A stretch of 13,358 nucleotides of DNA. Source: JAQGMV01 sp050260255. Its GTDB lineage: Bacteria; Pseudomonadota; Gammaproteobacteria; Burkholderiales; SG8-41. The number at the start of each line of letters is the position of its first letter. Within the stretch, counting starts at the first letter, position 1. Positions 1 to 6,300 of this stretch are shown in pieces. The stretch is taken from NCBI GenBank assembly GCA_050260255.1, contig JBLNBW010000290.1:1-13358 (forward strand), read 5' to 3'. The notes beneath the pieces were generated by a model. The model worked only from the letters and a program-made list of their open reading frames with translations. It made no database searches and was not told the origin of the DNA. Position numbers and translations under genes: made by a program.

Positions 1-330
1 CATCGACACCCGTTGGTGCGATGCCGATGAACCGCCCTGCCGCGCGATCGAAATGCAGCCAGTCGGGTAGCGTGTCGCCGTCAAGCATCGCTGCATCGAG
101 ACGCACCACCGCGGTGGGGTCGGTGTGGGCGAACGCATCCGGCGGTATTCGGATATCGAACCCTTCGCCCGGCGCCACCACGACGTCGCGTACGCCGTGG
201 TAGACGAACAGCGCCGCGATTCCCACGCTACCCACATCGTCTATCGACCAACCGGCGCCGCGTATCGTTGCACTGAGCACCGGCACGCGCACCACGGGGA
301 ACCCGCGCTCTGCATCGCCCGCGTTCCGTT
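1..330 (-). other. Cadherin-like/putative Ig domain start after Pro-rich linker
   Basis: This part of the giant gene follows a non-repeated linker of about 100 residues (roughly 620-330) rich in Pro, Arg and Ser. Residues encoded by about 200-1 read GFDIRIPPDAFAHTDP, then LPDWLHFDRAAGRFIG, matching the usual FxxTDP..LPxWLxFDxxTGxFxG pattern of dystroglycan-type cadherin-like or putative Ig domains near the C-terminal part of large secreted repeat proteins. The domain is cut by the window edge, so the true C-terminus and any secretion signal cannot be seen. Confidence 0.6.
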
Positions 331-3300
331 GCGGCGCGCTCGCCGCAACCGCCGACACCGCGAACCGCTTACCCAGGTCGTACTCTCGGTTCGAAACATC
401 GGTTCGCGTGCTGCGCGTCGCCTCGACCATGGGCCGCCGATCGACGGTCGATGTCCGAGGCGGCAACGGGTAATCCAGGAGCGGCCATACCGATGCACGG
501 CTCGTCGATGCCGGCACGGGCGGTTGGTACTCGAACGGACGGATTTGCGGTGAGTCTGCGGGACCGACCAGCGGGAACCCGCCAGACGGCGGGGTCGGCG
601 TCGCAGGACCCGCCGGCGCAGCGACGGCCGCGGCTGCAATGTTCACTGTCACAGTCCCGGTTTCCGCCGTGCCGCCCGATGTCGCGGTATAGATGAACGT
701 ATCCGTGCCGGCCCATCCGGCGTGCGGCGTATAGCGCACCGTGCCGTCGGCATCGAAGGTGACGGACCCGTGTGCCGCCGGTCCGACAGCGCTCAGCGCC
801 GGCGCTCCCTGAAAGTCGTCGGCACTGGCTCCCCCAGATCCTGTAAGGACGTTCGCAACGACCGGCGTGTCCTGGACACCGCCCAACGTATCGTCCACGA
901 CATCAGCGACCGGCGTGATCGATACCGGGACACTCGTGGCGGTGGTGAGGCCCGTTGCATCGCTTGCTACGAGAGTCAGCGTGTCTTGACCGTTGTAGTC
1001 TGCCGCAGGCCTGTACGTGAGTGTGGCAAGCGCATGATTGATTTGCGCGGCATTACCGGCGAGCGTGAGGCTCGCGCTGCCGTTGGCGCCGCTGGCGAAT
1101 GCGACGCCGGTACTCGTGTCCACCGTCAGTACGCCGTGGGTCACGGAGAGCGACAGCGAGGCGAGGTCTCGATCCACATCGGCGAGGATGATGCTGCCGA
1201 TCGCAAGCGCTGCGTCTTCCGGCACCATCTGCGCACCCGGCACAACGATCGAGGGAGCATCCGGCACTCCGACCACCGAGATAGTGGATTGTAGTAATGG
1301 GCTCGACGCGTCGACACCGCCATGCGCTGTCCCGCCGTCATCGCGGATCCGCACTATCGTGAAATTGCGCGGACCCGGTGTCGGCGTATCCCGCGATGTG
1401 TTCTGGTACGTCATGCCTACGATGATCCCCTCAACCGTCTGAGGTGCGATCCGGGTGTCTGTCAGCGTGATCGTTGCCAAGGCGTTGCCGACCACCACCG
1501 AGTAGGCTAGGCCGTGGGCGGCCGTGATGCCCGTAGCGTCCGCGTCGAGCGCCATCGATGTGCCGTCGATGGTAACGCGTTCATGTGCGCCGTCCTTGAG
1601 CCCATTTACGCTGAGAACAAGCTCGCGTATAGCCTGCTCCGGCTCCCCTGTAGCCGCCGCTGCAGCGGCGAATATGGGCACCGGGTCGGCCAATGCACCG
1701 ACGCCGGGTGCTTCGAAATAGGCGGAATCGAGCGGCGTGACAGTGATCGTCGGTGCGTCGTTGACCGGCGCGACCACCACACTGACGGTTCCTGCCTCCG
1801 TCGTTCCGCCGGCAACTACCGTGTACGCGAAGGTATCCGTACCGCTCCAGTCCGCCGGCGGCGTGTAGCGCACTGTACCGTCGGCATCGAAGCTTACCGT
1901 GCCGTAGACAGCCGGACCGACACCGCTCAGCACACGCGACCCGACAAAGCCGTCGGCGCCCGCTCCTCCCGTCCCGGTGAGCACATTGGCGACGACCACC
2001 GTATCTTCGTTGGTCGCAAGTGCATCGTTTACCACGTCCGCAACCGGCGTGACGGTGACCGCAACGCTGTCGCTCGCGGAAAGCCCGCTGCTATCGATCG
2101 CCACCACAGTGAGCGTGTCGACGCCGTTGTAGTCTGGCATCGCCCGATACGTCAGCGTCGCGAGCGTGGCGTTGATCTGGGACTGCGTCCCGGCCAGGGT
2201 GATCGAACCGGTGCCGTTTGCGCCGTCCAGAATGGACGCGCCGCTCGCTATCGTCATGTGTAGGGTACCGTGCGCGACGGAGAGCTGCACCGAAGCGAGA
2301 TCGCCATCCGGATCGCTAACGTCGATCCCGTTCACCGCCCGCGCAGTATCTTCCGCAAAGCTTTGTCCGGCTGGTACCGCGATGATCGGCGCATCGTCGA
2401 CCGCGAGGACGGTCACCGTGGATGAAATTGACAGCGCCGCCGTGTCGGCTCCGCCAAACGCCGTGCCGCCTCCGTCCCTGATCTGCGTAATTGTGAACAC
2501 GCGTGCGCCAGGCGTCGGATCGTCGGCTTCGGCATTCCGGTACATGATGCCGTCGATAACAGCTTCCATTGCCGACGGCGTGATGCCAGCGCTCGTGAGC
2601 GATATCGTTGCGGTGCCATCGGTTACGGCGACCGTGTAGAAGAAGAAAGCATTGCCCGTGGTAAAGCCCGATCCCGGCTGCAACGCGATCGCAGTACCGT
2701 CCACGATGACATATTCCGACGCGCCGTCTGCAAGGCCGCTCACTGTAAAACTGAAACCCGTGAGTCCCTGATCCGATTCAACGGGCGTCACCGATGCGTT
2801 GCTGAATAGGGGAACGGCCGCGGCAACGGTATTGAGGCCTGCCGCTTCCGCGTAGCAGGGATCGAGCGGCGTCGCGGTCAACGTCGGTGCATCGTTGACC
2901 GCATTGACCGTGACCGTGATGGTTCCGGTCTCGGTACCGCCGCCAGCCGACACCGTATAAGTGAAGCGGTCCGTGCCGAACCAGTCGGCGTCCGGTGCGT
3001 ATCGGATCGTCCCGTCGGATGAGAACGAAACGCTGCCGCGTGCCCCTGGCGTCACGCCGGTCAGCACCGCGCTGCCGGAAAACGTGTCGGCGCCCGCGCC
3101 GGCTGCGCCGTTCAGTACATTGGCAACGATTGCGGTGTCCTCGTTCGTGATCAACGCATCGTCGACGATATCGGGAATCGGCATGACGTCGATCGACACG
3201 GCGTCGGTCGTACGCAGCGCTGCGGCGTCCGTCGATGTAATCGTCAGCACGTCATTGCCGTTGTAGTCGGCATCCGCCTGGTACGTCAGCGTCGCAAGCG

Positions 3301-6300
3301 CCGCGTTGATTTGCGCCTCGGTGCCCGATAGCCTCACCATGGCGCTGCCGTTGGCGCCGCCGACCATCGATGCGCCGCCCGCGAGGCTCACGCTCAACGT
3401 ACCGTGCGCGACCGAAAGCTCCGCGGTCGCAACATCGGCGTCCGGGTCTTCGACCGCAATGCCAACCAACGCGAGCGGCGTATCCTCGGCCACGAGTTGC
3501 GCATCCGGCACGGTATTGATCGGCGCGTCGTTCACCGCCTCGACCGTCACCGTCGATGCAAGCCCGAGGGTTGCGGTATCGGAACCGCCGTTCGCCGTTC
3601 CGCCATCGTCTTTTAGTGCAGTGATCACAACTCGACGTGCGCCGGGCGTCGGATGATCGGCGTTGATGTTCTGATATGCAATGCCGTCGATCACCGCTTC
3701 CATTGCCGTCGTCGCTATGCCGGAACTCGCGAGCGCCACGTTCGCGGTGCCATTCAACACGGTCACCACATAGGAGAAACCGTGATTCGCCGTGACGCCC
3801 GATCCGAAGTCCAGTGCGATGGCCGTCCCGTCTACCACGAGCCGCTCGGAGGCCCCGTCTTCGACGCCGCTTACGGTGAAAGTGATCCCGGCAATCGTCT
3901 GTCCCGCCTCCACCGTGCCGATCGCCGCATTGGTGAAGACGGCTACCGGCGATGCGATCGTGCCGACGCCCGCCGCCTCCGTATAGAACGGATCGAGGGC
4001 GGTGACGGTGAGCGTGGGCGCATCGTTTGCTGCGTTCACGATCACGTCGACCGTTCCGGTCTCGGTATTGCCCGCCGCCGAGACCGTGTAGGTAAAGCTG
4101 TCGGTGCCGCTCCAGTTCGAGTCCGGCGTGTATCGCACGGTGCCATCCGCGGCAAAGGTAACAGTGCCATGCGCGCCCTGCGTTACCGCCGTCAATGCAG
4201 CGCTGCCGGAAAAAGCATCCGCGCTTGCCCCGCCGCCCCCGGTGAGAACGTTCGCGACAGCCGGCGTATCCTCGTTGGTTGTCAGCGTGTCATGCACGAC
4301 ATCGGCGACCGGCGTGATGATCATGTCGACAGACTCCACGGCCGTGAGGCCACCGCCATCGAGCGCGGTGACGGTCAGCGTGTCGCTGCCGTTGTAGTCT
4401 GCACTCGCCTGGTAGGAAAGCGTTGCAAGCGCGGCATTGATCTGCGCCTCACTGCCGGAGAGCTTCACCAAGGCGCTGCCGTTCGCGCCGCCGGCGATGC
4501 TCGCGCCGCCGCTGACATCGACCGTCAGCGCGCCGTGCGCCACGGCGAGCTGCACCGAAGCGAGATCGGCATCCGGATCGCCGACGCCGATTCCGTTCAC
4601 CGCCAGCGCAGTATCTTCCGAGACGGTTTGTCCGGCCGGGACCGCGACGATCGGTGCATCGTTGACGCCGTGCACTGTAACGGTCGATGAAGCGGAAAGC
4701 GTTGCCGTGTCGGAGCCGCCACTTGCCGTACCGCCATCGTCCTTGAGCTGCGTGATAGTGAACACGCGAGGCCCCGGCGTCGGATTATCGGCGTCGACGT
4801 TCTGGTATGTGATGCCGTCGATCACCGCTTCCATCGCGGCCGTAGTCATACCGACGCTCGTGAGCGCGATGGTCGCTGTGCCGCGAGCCAACGTCACCTC
4901 ATACGAGAACCCGTGGTTCGCCGTGGTGCCCGACCCCGCTTCGAGCGCGATCGCGGTACCATCCACGATGACATGTTCCGACGCGCCGTCTGCGAGGCCG
5001 CGCACCGTGAACGTGAGGCCTGTAATCGTCTGGTCGGTCTCCACTGTGTCGATGACGGCATTGCTGAAGACCGGTACCGGCGGCGCCAAAGTGCCCAGTC
5101 CCGAGGCTTCCGTGTAATCCGGGTTGAGCGAACTCACGGTCAGTGTCGGGGCCTCGTTTGCCTTGACCGCCAAGGTGCTCGCGATATTGAGCGAGACCGT
5201 GTCGCTGCCGCCGTTCGCGGTGCCGCCGTTGTCGGTGAGGCTCGCGATCGTGAACACGCGGTCGCCGGCCACCATGTTGGCCGCTGTATACCGGTACTCG
5301 ATGCCGGCAATGAGCGATTTCAGCGCCGCCGCGGTCAGGCCGCCTGCACTGGTCAACGTGACGGTACCGCTCGTTGCGCCCGCGTTTGCCATGTTGACGA
5401 CGTAACCAATACCGCTCGCCGTCGTTCCGCTGACGTTGCGCCTGATCAGGAATTCGGTGCCATCGACGGCGAGCCGCTCGCCGCTCTGCTGCGCGATACC
5501 GGCCACGTTGAGCACAATACGCGTGAAGCGCTGCCCGGCCTCGTCGGCGGGCCCTGTGCTCGCCTCGACGCCGGTGAAGAGAGCAGTCCCCGAGGCGCCT
5601 GCGACGTGGACGGCACCGGTGCCCGTCGCCGTGAGGCCCGGCTGATCGTTCACGGCGGTCAGCGTGATCGCCACCGTATCGTTGTCCGTGAACGGCGCGC
5701 TGGCGCTGTCCATGGATGTCACGGTGAGCGTATCGGTGCCGTTGTAATCGGCCGCGCCGCGATACGTCAAAGTGGCGAGCGCCGCGTTGAGTTGCGCCTG
5801 GGTCCCGGAGAGCTGCAATGTCGCGCTGCCGTTGGCGCCGCCAACCAGGCTTGCGCCGGCCGCGAGGCTTACGTTCAGCGTGCCGTGCGAGACACCGAGC
5901 TGCACCGAGGCGAGATTGCCGTCCGGGTCGGTTACGCTGATGCCAGCGATGGCGAGCGTCTGGTCTTCGAGAGCCGATTGCGATGCGGGCACCGTGTTGA
6001 CCGGCGCATCGTCGACGGCTGTGACATTCACGGTCAATGCATACGTGTTCGCGCTGTACGTCGCGCCGTCGAAAACCTGAAACCCTATCGCGGCATACGC
6101 CGTTCCGTTCGCATCGGCGGCCGGAACGAACCGCACCCTGCCCGCCGCGATCTCGGAAACCGTAAAAACCTGGCCGACCGTCACCGCTCGCCAGATGCCC
6201 GCTGCATCGAGATATTGCAAGCCGCCGGCGGACGGCAAGGCCGTGATTTTCACCGCAGCGAGCGCGTCGTCCTCGGCATCGGCATAGCTGCCGAAATCAC

